NCBI GenBank assembly: GCA_016184125.1
Contig: JACPDG010000063.1
Span: forward strand, 1 to 37,685
Origin: Candidatus Rokuibacteriota bacterium
GTDB lineage: Bacteria; Methylomirabilota; Methylomirabilia; Rokubacteriales; CSP1-6
Length of the DNA: 37,685 bases
Direction of reading: 5' to 3'
Part shown: positions 18,173-26,381 of the stretch, piece by piece
Position numbering within the stretch: position 1 is the first letter of the stretch
Layout of the letters: each line of letters begins with the position of its first letter
Translations under genes and position numbers: made by a program
The notes under the pieces: model-generated
Told to the model about the DNA's origin: nothing
The model's input: the letters and a program-made list of their open reading frames with translations, nothing else
Databases searched by the model: none

Positions 18173-18300
18173 ATGGGGGGACTCCGGGGGGACTACCGAC
18201 GCCCCCCACGCTCGGAGCGCCCCGGGGGGGTGCGCGGACGCACCCGTGGTGCGCGGACGCACCCGACACAGCCGTGGCGCTCCTCGACCACCCGACCTCA
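18171..18300 (+). repeat. Dispersed GC-rich intergenic repeat, type 1 copy with internal duplications
   Basis: The head TCATGGGGGGACT is followed by a second GGGGGGACTA, and the inner GTGCGCGGACGCACCC hairpin is duplicated. The tail is GCCGTGGCGCTCCTCGACCA and ends in CTCA. One end abuts the HicA remnant and the other supplies the pdxT stop codon. Confidence 0.85.
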
Positions 18301-18906
18301 CGCAGGTGGGAGCGCGGTGCGCCTGCGCGCCACCATCCGGCAGAAGTACTCGTGGACGCCCGGGTCGTGCGTCAGCTCCGGATGGAACGCCGCGACGAGG
18401 ATCGTGCCCTCGCGAGCCATGACCGGCTCGTCGCGGTGTCGCGCCATCACGGTCACGCCGGGTCCCGCGCGGCGGATGCGCGGGGCCCGGATGAAGACCA
18501 TCTCGAGCGGCCGGGGCGCGTCGAGCTCGACGACGCCCGGCGTCGCGAAGGACTCGCGCTGGCGCCCGTAGGCGTTGCGCTCGACGTCGACGTCGATGAA
18601 CCCGAACGCGAACTGTTTCGGGCGGTCGACCTCCTTCGCGAGCAGGATCAAGCCCGCGCACGTGCCGAAGATCGGCTTGCCCGCGGCGTGGAACTTCTCC
18701 AGCGCCGGCACGAATCCCCAGTCGCCCATCAGCTTGAGCAGCGTCGTCGACTCCCCGCCCGGGATGATCAGCCCGTCGATCTCGTCGAGCTGCTCGGTCT
18801 TGCGGATCTCGACGGACTCGACCGGCTCGCCGGCGAGCCGCACGCGCGCCAGCGCCTTCCGGTGCTGATCGAAGTCGCCCTGGAGCGCCAGCACGCCGAT
18901 CTTCAC
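18298..18906 (-). CDS. pdxT: Pyridoxal 5'-phosphate synthase glutaminase subunit
   Basis: This 202-aa class-I-like glutaminase supplies ammonia to PdxS. It has the GGEST oxyanion segment at 50-54, nucleophile C83 in GTCAGL, and the H174/E176 dyad in FHPELT. The start MKIGVLALQG is canonical. The last few residues and the stop lie at the border of the dispersed repeat. It is downstream of pdxS on the same strand, separated by the tandem array. Confidence 0.96.
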   Translation of the reverse strand: MKIGVLALQGDFDQHRKALARVRLAGEPVESVEIRKTEQLDEIDGLIIPGGESTTLLKLMGDWGFVPALEKFHAAGKPIFGTCAGLILLAKEVDRPKQFAFGFIDVDVERNAYGRQRESFATPGVVELDAPRPLEMVFIRAPRIRRAGPGVTVMARHRDEPVMAREGTILVAAFHPELTHDPGVHEYFCRMVARRRTALPPA

Positions 18907-18920
18907 GGTCTCAGGACTCC

Positions 18921-19217
18921 TGTGTCACGCTCGCCTCGGAGGCGGCTCGCCTCCGGCTCGCCGGCCCTCCTGCGGCTCGCACTGCGGGCCGCCGCTCGGC
19001 TCGCACTACCACTGTGTCACGCTCGCCTCGCGGCGCTCCTCGCCTCAGGCTCGTCTGTGTCACGCTCGCCTCGGAGGCGGCTCGCCTCCGGCTCGCCGGC
19101 CCTCCTGCGGCTCGCACTGCGGGCCGCCGCTCGGCTCGCACTACCACCTGTGTCCGGCTCGCCTCGCGGCGCTCCTCGCCTCCGGCTCGTCGGCCGCCGC
19201 TCGGCTCGCACTACCAC
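18921..19217 (-). repeat. 135-bp tandem duplication between pdxS and pdxT
   Basis: The order is A-B-A-B-A'. The two A units (92 bp, 18921-19012 and 19056-19147) appear identical. The B units (43 bp, 19013-19055 and 19149-19191) differ at a few bases. A 26-bp partial A (19192-19217) enters the end of pdxS. Each A unit contains GTGGTAG, a copy of the last pdxS codons and stop, so the array probably arose by duplication including the gene end. Short CGAGCCGGAGGCGAGC-like subrepeats fill it. No spacers, so not CRISPR. Confidence 0.85.
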
Positions 19218-20107
19218 CCACGGGTCTGGAGCAGGTCGCTCTCCGCCAGCTTGCGCACGTCGAGGCCCGGCATCGCGTCGTCGAGCTCCTGGCTGACCTC
19301 CGCGAGCACCTTCGGATCGCGGAAGTGCGTCGTCGCGCGCACGATGGCCTCGGCCCGCGCCGCGGGGTCCTTCGACTTGAAGATGCCCGAGCCGACGAAC
19401 ACGGCCTCGGCGCCGAGCTGCATCATCAGGGCGGCGTCGGCCGGCGTGGCGATGCCGCCCGCCGAGAAGTTCGGCACCGGCAGCGTGCCGTGCTTCGCGA
19501 TCCAGCGCACGAGCTCGTACGGCGCGCCGAGGTTCTTCGCCTCGGTCATGAGCTCCTCGTCGCCGAGCGTGGTGAGCCGCCGCATCCCGGACACGACCGC
19601 GCGCATGTGGCGCACGGCCTCGACGATGTTGCCCGACCCCGCCTCGCCCTTGGTGCGCATCATCGCGGCGCCCTCGCCGATCCGGCGCAGCGCCTCGCCG
19701 AGATCACGCGCGCCGCAGACGAACGGGACCGAGAACGCGTACTTGTCGATGTGATAGTGCTCGTCGGCCGGCGTGAGCACCTCGGACTCGTCGATGTAGT
19801 CGACGCCGAGCGCTTCCAGGATCTGCGCCTCGACGAAGTGCCCGATGCGCGCCTTCGCCATCACCGGGATCGACACGCAGTCCTGGATTTCCTTGATCTT
19901 GCGCACCGACGCCATGCGGGCGACACCGCCGTCGCGGCGGATGTCCGATGGCACGCGCTCGAGCGCCATGACCGCCGCCGCCCCGGCCTTCTCGGCGACC
20001 TTCGCCTGCTCGGCGTTCGTCACGTCCATGATCACGCCGCCCTTGAGCATCTCCGCGAGCGCGATGTGCTTGCGATCCGCGATGCGCAGTCCGTTCGACT
20101 CGGTCAT
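19211..20107 (-). CDS. pdxS: Pyridoxal 5'-phosphate synthase, synthase subunit
   Basis: This 298-aa TIM-barrel enzyme forms PLP from ribose 5-phosphate, glyceraldehyde 3-phosphate and ammonia. The two catalytic lysines are K85 in VMAKARIGH and K153 in [11 protein letters not shown]. The ATG at 20107 has GGAGG 5 nt upstream. It begins 25 nt after the MocR regulator's stop, so the two are co-transcribed. The final codons overlap the tandem array. Confidence 0.97.
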   Translation of the reverse strand: MTESNGLRIADRKHIALAEMLKGGVIMDVTNAEQAKVAEKAGAAAVMALERVPSDIRRDGGVARMASVRKIKEIQDCVSIPVMAKARIGHFVEAQILEALGVDYIDESEVLTPADEHYHIDKYAFSVPFVCGARDLGEALRRIGEGAAMMRTKGEAGSGNIVEAVRHMRAVVSGMRRLTTLGDEELMTEAKNLGAPYELVRWIAKHGTLPVPNFSAGGIATPADAALMMQLGAEAVFVGSGIFKSKDPAARAEAIVRATTHFRDPKVLAEVSQELDDAMPGLDVRKLAESDLLQTRGW

Positions 20108-20132
20108 CGTCTCCTCCTCGGTGGTCGTCGAG

Positions 20133-21677
20133 TTACACGAGCAGCATCGCCGGACGCCCCACGGCGCGCCGGCGCGGGCGCTTGAGCTCTTCCTGGATGG
20201 TCTCGCCGAGCCTCCGCACGCCCTCCTCGATCCGCGCCGCGGGCACGGACGAGAACGCCAGACGCACGGTGCCGGCGCCGCTGTCGTCGATCGAGAACGC
20301 GGTGCCCGGCGTGAACGACACGCCGCGGTCGATCGCGCGGGCGAGCAGCGTCCCGCCATCGATGCCCGCCGGCAACGTGACCAGCAGCGAGAAGCCGCCG
20401 GCGGGATCCGTCCACGTCACGCCGGGCGGCATCCGGCGCTCGAGCGCGTGCAGCAGCGTCCTCCGCCGGCGGCTGTACTCGGCGGCGGCACGGGCGACGT
20501 GACGATCGAGCAGTCGCAGCGCGCAGAACCGGTGGACCGCGGCCTGGATCAGCGCGCTCGTGTGCAGGTCGGCGAGCTGCTTCGCCGCCTCGAGACGCTC
20601 GATCACGGGCTCGGGGGCCACGACCCACCCGAGCCGGAGTCCCGGGAACAGGATCTTCGAGAACGTGCCGATGTAGATCACGAACCCGTCGCGATCCCGC
20701 GCCTTGAGGGGCAGCGCCGGGCGCTCTCCGTACTGGAGGCTGCCGTCGAACCCGTCCTCGACGATCGGCACCTGGTGCTCGGCCGCGATCGCGAGCAGGC
20801 GCTGCGCGCGCTCGGCGCTCATCGTGAGCCCGGTCGGGTTGTGCCCGGTCGGCTGGCAGTAGACGAGCTTCGGCGCGTGCCGCGCGAGCAGGCGCTCGAG
20901 CACCTCGGCGCGCGGGCCCTCGCCGTCCCACGGCACGGCGAGGAGATCGGCGCCGAACGCGCGGGCCACGTGGGCGGCGCGCGGATAGGTGGGCTGTTCG
21001 ATCGCGACAGCGTCGCCGGGATCCACGAACGTGCGCGCGATCAGGTCGAAGCCCTGCTGGGAGCCGTTCACGATGAGGATCTGTTCGGGCCGGGCCTCGA
21101 CGCCGACGCGCAGGAGGTACGTCGTCAGGTACTGTCTGAGCGGCGCGTAGCCGCCGGCGCCGGCGTACTGGAGCAGCGCCTCGCCCTCCTCGCGCACGAC
21201 ATGGTTCAGGACGCGCCGGAACGCGTCCGTGGGGAACAGCCCGCTGTCCGGCATGCCGCCGGCGAAGGAGATCACGTTCGGCGAGACGCTGCTGGTACTT
21301 GCGAGAGCGCGCCACCGCGCGTCGGCGTCGACGCTCACCCTGGCGCTCCGCGACAGCAGCGCGCTCCAGTCGATCGGCGCCCGCAGCGCGGGCCGCGGCG
21401 CTTCACCGGTCGCCGGCCGGTGACCGTTCGGCGCGCCGTCGTGCTCCGCCACGAACGTGCCCTGCCCCACGTGGGCGCGCGCCAGGCCGGACGCCACCAG
21501 CTCCTCGTACGCGAGGGCGACGGTCGCGCGGTTCACGCCGAGCTGCTGCGCGAGCTCCCGGGTGGCCGGCAGCTTCACGCCGGCGCCGAGGCGCCCGTCG
21601 CGGATCAGCGCCTCGAAGTGCGCGCGGATCTGATGCGCGAGCGGCGTGCGCTTGTCGCGGTCGAGGACGAGGCTCAC
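20133..21677 (-). CDS. pdxR: MocR/PdxR-type GntR-aminotransferase fusion regulator
   Basis: In this 514-aa regulator an N-terminal GntR winged helix ([16 protein letters not shown], then [19 protein letters not shown]) is joined by a linker to a fold-type-I aminotransferase domain that binds PLP. The Schiff-base lysine is in [18 protein letters not shown] favour the GTG at 21677 (GGGAG 5 nt upstream) over the ATG at 21698, which has no ribosome site. MocR proteins of this type sense PLP and control pdxST. Here the gene is co-directional and immediately upstream of pdxS rather than divergent. Confidence 0.92.
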   Translation of the reverse strand: MSLVLDRDKRTPLAHQIRAHFEALIRDGRLGAGVKLPATRELAQQLGVNRATVALAYEELVASGLARAHVGQGTFVAEHDGAPNGHRPATGEAPRPALRAPIDWSALLSRSARVSVDADARWRALASTSSVSPNVISFAGGMPDSGLFPTDAFRRVLNHVVREEGEALLQYAGAGGYAPLRQYLTTYLLRVGVEARPEQILIVNGSQQGFDLIARTFVDPGDAVAIEQPTYPRAAHVARAFGADLLAVPWDGEGPRAEVLERLLARHAPKLVYCQPTGHNPTGLTMSAERAQRLLAIAAEHQVPIVEDGFDGSLQYGERPALPLKARDRDGFVIYIGTFSKILFPGLRLGWVVAPEPVIERLEAAKQLADLHTSALIQAAVHRFCALRLLDRHVARAAAEYSRRRRTLLHALERRMPPGVTWTDPAGGFSLLVTLPAGIDGGTLLARAIDRGVSFTPGTAFSIDDSGAGTVRLAFSSVPAARIEEGVRRLGETIQEELKRPRRRAVGRPAMLLV

Positions 21678-21710
21678 GTGGTCTCCCTGCCGAGCCATTT
21701 TGCGCCCGAA

Positions 21711-21737
21711 ATTGGCCGGGTCAAGAGCCAATTGGCT
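21711..21737. promoter_or_regulatory. Candidate MocR/PdxR operator
   Basis: There are direct repeats ATTGGCC (21711-21717) and ATTGGCT (21731-21737), exactly 20 bp apart. The second is embedded in the 12-bp palindrome AGCCAATTGGCT (21726-21737). A further half-site-like GCCAATGGC lies at 21752. MocR regulators commonly bind two direct repeats on one helix face. The position between the regulator and the divergent selenoprotein gene could control both. Confidence 0.5.
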
Positions 21738-21800
21738 GGTTCCGAGGCGCCGCCAATGGCGACCGCGCCGGGTGACGGCCGGGCAGCCACGCCCGGCGGG

Positions 21801-21806
21801 TATAAT
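21801..21806 (+). promoter_or_regulatory. Consensus -10 box upstream of the selenoprotein operon
   Basis: A perfect TATAAT sits on the plus strand in otherwise very GC-rich DNA, 43 bp before the start codon. No convincing -35 is seen at 16-18 bp, so an activator or an alternative element may be needed. Confidence 0.45.
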
Positions 21807-21849
21807 GCGCGCGCAGCAGGGCGAAGTCTGACCGTCTGGAGGACATCCG

Positions 21850-22149
21850 ATGGCCGAGATGAAGGAGTTCGCCGGGCTCTACTATCGCGAGGGGGCCCTC
21901 GATCCCAAGACGATGCAGCTGGTGGCGCTGGCCGCGATGGCCGCCGCCGGCTGCACCTCCTGAGTGCCCGGACGCTTCGCGGCTGCGAAGCAAGCGGGCG
22001 CGACCGAGGACGAGATCTCCGAGACCCTCTACTACGCGATGCGCGGCGCTGCGCGCGCGGCGTGGAGCACCATCAAGTACATCCCGGGGGTCGAGGACCT
22101 GAACAAGGACTGGAAGACGACGTACGAGCAGGAGAACGGCAAGAAGTAG
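21850..22149 (+). CDS. AhpD/carboxymuconolactone-decarboxylase-like selenoprotein (UGA = Sec38)
   Basis: This 99-aa protein is read through an in-frame TGA at 21961-21963 as selenocysteine 38. Before it the frame reads LDPKTMQLVALAAMAAAGCT and Ser; after it, FAAAKQAGATEDEISETLYY. Together these match the AhpD/CMD redox helix-turn-helix without a gap. The active site is C35-T-S-U38, the CxxC motif with Sec replacing the second Cys. A SECIS hairpin follows the UGA. The ATG at 21850 has GGAGG 7 nt upstream. The predicted activity is thiol-dependent peroxide or disulfide chemistry. Automatic callers would stop at the TGA or start at the GTG at 21964. The ABC ATPase start abuts the TAG stop. Confidence 0.88.
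21961..21999 (+). promoter_or_regulatory. Bacterial SECIS element in the AhpD-like selenoprotein
   Basis: Directly after the UGA, GCCCG (21966-21970) pairs with CGGGC (21995-21999). A 3x3 internal loop separates this from a perfect 7-bp stem, GCUUCGC (21974-21980) with GCGAAGC (21985-21991), capped by the loop GGCU. The loop begins 17 nt after the UGA and has G at its first positions. Both agree with the known spacing and loop requirement of bacterial SECIS recognised by SelB. Confidence 0.85.
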
Positions 22150-22962
22150 GTGTTCGCTCCGGACGTCGACGGGCGGGCGGCGGCCGCGGGTCCGTCCTCG
22201 GGCCCCGCGGGACCGTCCTCGGGCCCCGCGGGACCGCCGCTCCGCCTCGACCGCCTGACCAAGCAGTTCCCCGGGCGCCGCGCTCTCGACGACCTGTCGC
22301 TCGCGGTCGACGCGGGCGAGATCTACGCGCTCATCGGCCCGAACGGCTCCGGCAAGACGACCACCGTCAAGCTCACGACCGGGCTCTACCGCCCCACCAG
22401 CGGGCGCGTCCTGGTCCGCGGGATCGATGCGCACGCTGAGCCCGAACGCGCCAAGCGCCTCATCGGCTACGTCCCGGACGAGCCGTTCGCCTACGACCGG
22501 ATGTCGGGCCGCGAGTTCCTTCACCTGATCGGCGAGCTGTGGGGGGTGCCGCGCGCCGAGCGGACCTGCCGCATCGACGCGCTCGCCGGCCACTTCCGCA
22601 TCGGCGAGCTGCTGGACGGCGACGTGGAGCACTACTCGCGCGGCACCCGGCAGAAGCTCGCGCTGTGCGCGGCGATGCTCCACGCGCCCGTCCTGCTCGT
22701 GATCGACGAGCCGATCGTCGGGCTCGATCCCGAGAGCGCCATCCGCACCCGCGAGCTGCTGCGCGACTTCGCGGCGCGCGGGGGCGCGGTGCTGCTCTGC
22801 ACGCACACGCTCGCGTTCGCGGAAGCCGTGTGCCACCGGGTGGGGATGCTGCGCAGCGGCACGCTCGTCGTCGAGGGCGACCTCCCCACGCTCCGCGGCA
22901 AGGCGGAGCACGGCGGCGCCTCGCTCGAGGACCTCTATCTCGAGTTCGCCGGTACTCCGTAG
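22150..22962 (+). CDS. ABC transporter ATP-binding protein
   Basis: This 270-aa ATPase has Walker A GPNGSGKTT (63-71), the Q-loop region, signature YSRGTRQKLAL, Walker B VLLVIDEPIVGLDP, and switch histidine in LLCTHTLAFAE. It is of the ABC-2 exporter type. The GTG start follows the selenoprotein's TAG with no gap. The first 30 residues are Pro/Gly/Ser-rich because a 21-bp segment is duplicated in tandem (about 22195-22236), so the true start may be less certain. It pairs with the following permease. Confidence 0.92.
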   Translation: MFAPDVDGRAAAAGPSSGPAGPSSGPAGPPLRLDRLTKQFPGRRALDDLSLAVDAGEIYALIGPNGSGKTTTVKLTTGLYRPTSGRVLVRGIDAHAEPERAKRLIGYVPDEPFAYDRMSGREFLHLIGELWGVPRAERTCRIDALAGHFRIGELLDGDVEHYSRGTRQKLALCAAMLHAPVLLVIDEPIVGLDPESAIRTRELLRDFAARGGAVLLCTHTLAFAEAVCHRVGMLRSGTLVVEGDLPTLRGKAEHGGASLEDLYLEFAGTP

Positions 22963-23032
22963 CCTCCTCGCCTGGCGGCTCGCCGGCGCCGTCACGCTGG
23001 TCCGCGGCGGCAGTCGCGCGCAGCGCGCGGTC

Positions 23033-24619
23033 GTGGCGGGCTTCGCCGCCATCTTCGCCGCGGTGATGCTCGGCGAGTACCTCGCGTTCCGGCGCGGCCT
23101 CGTGCTCATCGCGGACCTCGGCCTGGCGGGCGCGGCGCTCACGCTCTACTTCGTCGAGTCGATCCTCGTGCTGATCCTGCTCGTGTCGCTGGTCAGCTAC
23201 CTGGCCTCCGGGCTCTGGATCTTCTACCGCGCGAAGGACACGCCGTTCCTGCGCGCGACGCCGCTGTCGCTCGGCGCGCTGTACACGCTCCGCAGCAGCG
23301 AGACCTTCGCGGTCACGTCGTGGGCGCTCGTCGTCGTGGGCGTCCCCGCGCTGCTGGCGCTCGGCGTGACGCACGACACACCGCCCGAGTTCTACGCCGG
23401 CGCCGTCGTCATCCTGGCGCTCTTCGCCGCGCTCATCGCCGGCGCCGGCGCGCTCCTCACCACGATCGCCGCCGCGGTCCTGTCGCGAACCCCGACGCGC
23501 CTCGGCATCGGCATCGCGGTCGCCGCGGTCGTCCTCGGCTTCGTCGCCCTGGTCGGCAAGAACGTCGTGCCGTCCACCGCCGACTTTTACGCGATCTTCC
23601 AGCCCGGCATGGCGAACGGCAAGCCCGCCTCGATCAAGTTCATCGAGGCCAAGTTCACCCTCTGGCCGAGCCACCCGTTCGCGGCGGCGCTCTATGCCGG
23701 CGCCACCGGCCGCGCCGCGGGGTCGACCGCATCCCGCGCCGCGCTGGTCGTGGTACCGCTCGTGAGCCTGCTGCTCGCGTTCACCGCCGGGCGCCGGCTC
23801 TACGCGCGCACGCTGCCCGTCGTCATGGAGCGCTTCACCATGGCGCCCCCCGGCCGTGCGCCGCTCGCTCCGGGCCGGCCGTTTCCGCGGCGCCTGCGCG
23901 GTCCGATCGGCGCGATGCTCGAGCGCGACGTCGTCACCCTCGCCCGCAACCCGCACGAGCTCGGCCGCATGGGCTTCATCGCGTTCCTGCTCGCGCTCTA
24001 CACCGCGTTCGTGCTCCTCGCGCCCCTGCGAGAGGTCGGCGACCGGCCGCATGCGCTCGCGCGCCTCATGCTCTTCAACGTCAGCGCCGCCGGCTACTTC
24101 CTGACGGCGTTCGGGCTCCGCTTCGTGTTCCCGAGCACCTCGCTCGAGGGCCGCGCCGCCTGGGTCTTCTTCTCGAGCCCGATCAGCCGCGCGCGGCTCG
24201 TCATGGCGAAGCTCGCGCTCTTCGCGACGCTCGTCACGGTCGCGGTCGTGCCGATCGCGCTCGCGGGCACCGTGCGCCTCGTGCGCGATCCCGTGCTGAT
24301 CGCCGCCGTCGCGGTGCTGCTGCTCCTGCTCGCGGTGACGACCGCCAGCGTGCTCCTCGCGTTCGGCACGGCGTGGCCGGACTTCCGGGAGGCCAACCCG
24401 GAGGTGCTGTCGACGAGCGCCAGCGGCCTGGCCGCCACGGTCGTGTGCCTCGTGTACGTGGCGCTCGTCGGCTGGATCGCGCGCGCGGTCGTGCTGGCGC
24501 ACGCGGCGGGGGACGGTGTCACGCCGTGGCTCGTGGGCGGGGCGGTCGTCTCGGCGGCGCTGGTCGCCGGCTCGCTGGCGCTCATTGCGAGCCGCGCGCC
24601 GTTGCTGGAGGCGCGGTAA
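23033..24619 (+). CDS. ABC-2-type membrane permease
   Basis: This 528-aa protein has about 12 hydrophobic helices (for example AAIFAAVMLGEYLAF, ESILVLILLVSLVSYLASGL, LIAAVAVLLLLLAVTTASVL). It has the size and repeat layout of large ABC-2 exporter permeases. The GTG at 23033 is the first standard start. The frame is open for about 24 codons before it (R-S-L-L-A-W-R-L-A-G-A-V and on), which looks like a natural permease N-terminus. The real start may overlap the ATPase gene and use a non-standard codon. Substrate unknown. Confidence 0.8.
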   Translation: MAGFAAIFAAVMLGEYLAFRRGLVLIADLGLAGAALTLYFVESILVLILLVSLVSYLASGLWIFYRAKDTPFLRATPLSLGALYTLRSSETFAVTSWALVVVGVPALLALGVTHDTPPEFYAGAVVILALFAALIAGAGALLTTIAAAVLSRTPTRLGIGIAVAAVVLGFVALVGKNVVPSTADFYAIFQPGMANGKPASIKFIEAKFTLWPSHPFAAALYAGATGRAAGSTASRAALVVVPLVSLLLAFTAGRRLYARTLPVVMERFTMAPPGRAPLAPGRPFPRRLRGPIGAMLERDVVTLARNPHELGRMGFIAFLLALYTAFVLLAPLREVGDRPHALARLMLFNVSAAGYFLTAFGLRFVFPSTSLEGRAAWVFFSSPISRARLVMAKLALFATLVTVAVVPIALAGTVRLVRDPVLIAAVAVLLLLLAVTTASVLLAFGTAWPDFREANPEVLSTSASGLAATVVCLVYVALVGWIARAVVLAHAAGDGVTPWLVGGAVVSAALVAGSLALIASRAPLLEAR

Positions 24620-24854
24620 CCGTACCGGGTGATCTCGCATCGCGGGCGCCACCGTGCCCGGTATGTCACAATGCCCTTCCGACGAAGCCGGTGAGGCGTC
24701 GGTCGCCAGGCGGGCGCCCTGCCAGCCGCACAGTGGAGCGACCGTCGAGGGGGACCCTCCCCAACCGTGAAGGCAGGATCCGTCGCCGGTCGCGGCTCGG
24801 GTGGACTCGGTGGTCTATCTGTCGGAGACGAGAGATCGAGAGGAGACGCGAACG

Positions 24855-25037
24855 ATGGCCGCAGGTGAAGCCCCCATCAGGCAAGCCGTGAAGTGGCTCG
24901 ACGATCAGCTCGCGGACGACCCGAACGCCGATCGCGTCAAGCTGATCGACGAGGCGTCGCGCCGCTTCGACCTCACGCCGCTCGACACCGACTTCCTCTA
25001 CCGTCACCTCGCGGAGAGAAAGAAAGCGAAGCCGTGA
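24855..25037 (+). CDS. Small hypothetical protein, 60 aa
   Basis: The ATG at 24855 has AGGAG 9 nt upstream. The product is charged and helical (MAAGEAPIRQAVKWLDDQL, then FDLTPLDTDFLYRHLAERKK) with no membrane segment or cysteine. Its TGA overlaps the methyltransferase start (GTGA), so the two are translationally coupled. No family recognised; probably a helical accessory protein. Confidence 0.75.
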   Translation: MAAGEAPIRQAVKWLDDQLADDPNADRVKLIDEASRRFDLTPLDTDFLYRHLAERKKAKP

Positions 25038-25810
25038 GCGAGGAACAGGCCCGTCGCGTCCAGGCCCAGTTCGGCGCGACCGCGGCCGCGTACGTCACGA
25101 GCGCCGGCCACGCCGGCGGTGAGGATCTCGACCGCCTCGTCGCGTGGGGCAAGGCCCTCGGGCCGCGGCGCATCCTCGACGTCGCGACCGGCGCCGGCCA
25201 CACGGCGATCGCGTTCGCCCTCGGTGTGGCGCGCTCGGTCGTCGCCTGCGATCTCACCGAGCCGATGCTTCGGACCGCCCGGGACTTGGCCGCCAGCCGT
25301 GGCGCGCCGGTCACGTTCGCCGCCGGGGCCGTCGAGAAGCTCCCGTTCCGCGACGGCGCCTTCGACGTCGTGACGTGCCGCATCGCCCCCCATCACTTCT
25401 CCGACGTCCCGGCCGCCCTGCGGGAGATCGCGCGCGTGCTGCGTGCCAGCGGCTCCTTCCTGCTCCAGGACATCCTCGGCCACGACGACCCCGAGTGCGC
25501 GGCGTTCGTCACCGAGGTCGAGCGCCGCCGGGACCCGTCACACGTCCGCGCCTACCCCGCCGCCGAGTGGGACTCGATGCTGAGAGCCGCCGGCTTCGTC
25601 GTGAAGGACGAGGGCCTCGTGAGCAAGATCCGGATGTGGGACGACTGGACGGGCCGGATGCGGATGAGCCCGGAGGCGCGGCGCGAGCTTGACGCGTTCG
25701 TCCGTGCGGCACCGGCCCGCTGTCGGGCGGCGTTCGACTTCAAGCTCGCCGGCGACCGCGTGGAGTCGTTCACCGACCGGATGCTGCTGATCCGCGCCGA
25801 CAAGCGCTGA
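25034..25810 (+). CDS. Class I SAM-dependent methyltransferase (UbiE/Methyltransf_11 type)
   Basis: In this 258-aa enzyme motif I is ILDVATGAGHTAIAFA (47-62), motif II is near VVACDLTEPML, the post-II segment is EKLPFRDGAFDVVTCR, and motif III is LREIARVLRASGSFLLQD. The closing region (FVVKDEGLVSKIRMWDDW) resembles UbiE-like small-molecule methyltransferases. The GTG start at 25034 overlaps the small gene's stop by 4 nt. The ORF's apparent extension to 24893 is a frame shadow. Substrate unknown. Confidence 0.88.
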   Translation: MSEEQARRVQAQFGATAAAYVTSAGHAGGEDLDRLVAWGKALGPRRILDVATGAGHTAIAFALGVARSVVACDLTEPMLRTARDLAASRGAPVTFAAGAVEKLPFRDGAFDVVTCRIAPHHFSDVPAALREIARVLRASGSFLLQDILGHDDPECAAFVTEVERRRDPSHVRAYPAAEWDSMLRAAGFVVKDEGLVSKIRMWDDWTGRMRMSPEARRELDAFVRAAPARCRAAFDFKLAGDRVESFTDRMLLIRADKR

Positions 25811-25821
25811 CGGCCGCGGAG

Positions 25822-25947
25822 CTAGCCGGCGAGCCCGACGCTGATCGCGAGCGCACGATCAACGCGGATCATCGTGTCGCGCCGGTCGAAGGCAACGACG
25901 TAGACTCCACCCCGCCGCGGGAAGCCGGTCGAGCCTCGTATGGCCAT
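25822..25947 (-). pseudogene. Collapsed MazF/PemK-like toxin gene (41 codons)
   Basis: The ATG at 25947 follows an excellent GGAGGAGG site. The frame reads RRGGVYVVAFDRRD, as at a MazF N-terminus, then directly MIRVDRALAISVGLAG and TAG, which resembles the last helix of MazF-type toxins (VDRALRIALGL). The middle of the usual ~110-aa toxin is missing, which suggests an in-frame internal deletion. It could still be translated. Assignment rests on two short segments. Confidence 0.45.
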
Positions 25948-26005
25948 GCCTCCTCCTCGAGGAGCCACCACTCGTTGGCGATCCGAAGGCCACGCTCCGC
26001 GTGCC

Positions 26006-26323
26006 TCACGCTTGCCGGCGGCCGGCGTCACTCACCAGCCACACGAGCGTCGCGCCCGGCCCGCCGCGCTCGGGTGGGGCATCCGCGTAGCGTGCGACGA
26101 GCGGGTGGCGCGCGAGCAGCGACTGCACGATCCGGCGCTGCACGCCGATGCCCCGCCCGTGGATCAGCCGCACCTCGCCGAAGCCGCGCGCCTGCGCCGC
26201 GCGCAGGTACTCGTCGACGACCGACGGGATGTCGCGCGGCGTGAACGCGTGGAGGTCCAGCGCGTCCTCGATCGGGATCTCGACGGGCTCGTCGTCGGGC
26301 GCATCAGACTCCGACGCGTCCAC
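26006..26323 (-). CDS. Smr-domain protein
   Basis: This 105-aa stand-alone Smr (MutS2 C-terminal) domain has the ALDLHAFTP motif (DLH at 23-25) and the RLIHGRGIG motif (55-60), followed by LLARHPLVARYADAPPERGG and ATLVWL. Smr domains are nucleic-acid endonucleases or binders. I chose the GTG at 26323 because AGGAG lies 7 nt upstream; the longer frame to 26725 is a shadow of the preceding gene. It is the distal gene of the amidase cluster. Confidence 0.85.
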   Translation of the reverse strand: MDASESDAPDDEPVEIPIEDALDLHAFTPRDIPSVVDEYLRAAQARGFGEVRLIHGRGIGVQRRIVQSLLARHPLVARYADAPPERGGPGATLVWLVSDAGRRQA

Positions 26324-26381
26324 CGACCTGCTCCTGCCAGTCCTCGACGTCCAGGAGATCCTCCCCTGGAGGCCGACACGG

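Noticed and set aside
18921..19217. CRISPR array
   Set aside because: Only two long near-identical units, no unique spacers and no cas genes; it is a tandem duplication.
21961..21963. TGA as an ordinary nonsense mutation (pseudogene)
   Set aside because: No other damage in the frame, exact match to a CxxC position, and a SECIS-type hairpin at the correct distance favour recoding.
22460..24652. 730-codon minus-strand frame opposite the ABC genes
   Set aside because: Low-complexity Arg/Glu/Asp shadow; the plus strand has clear ABC motifs and helices.
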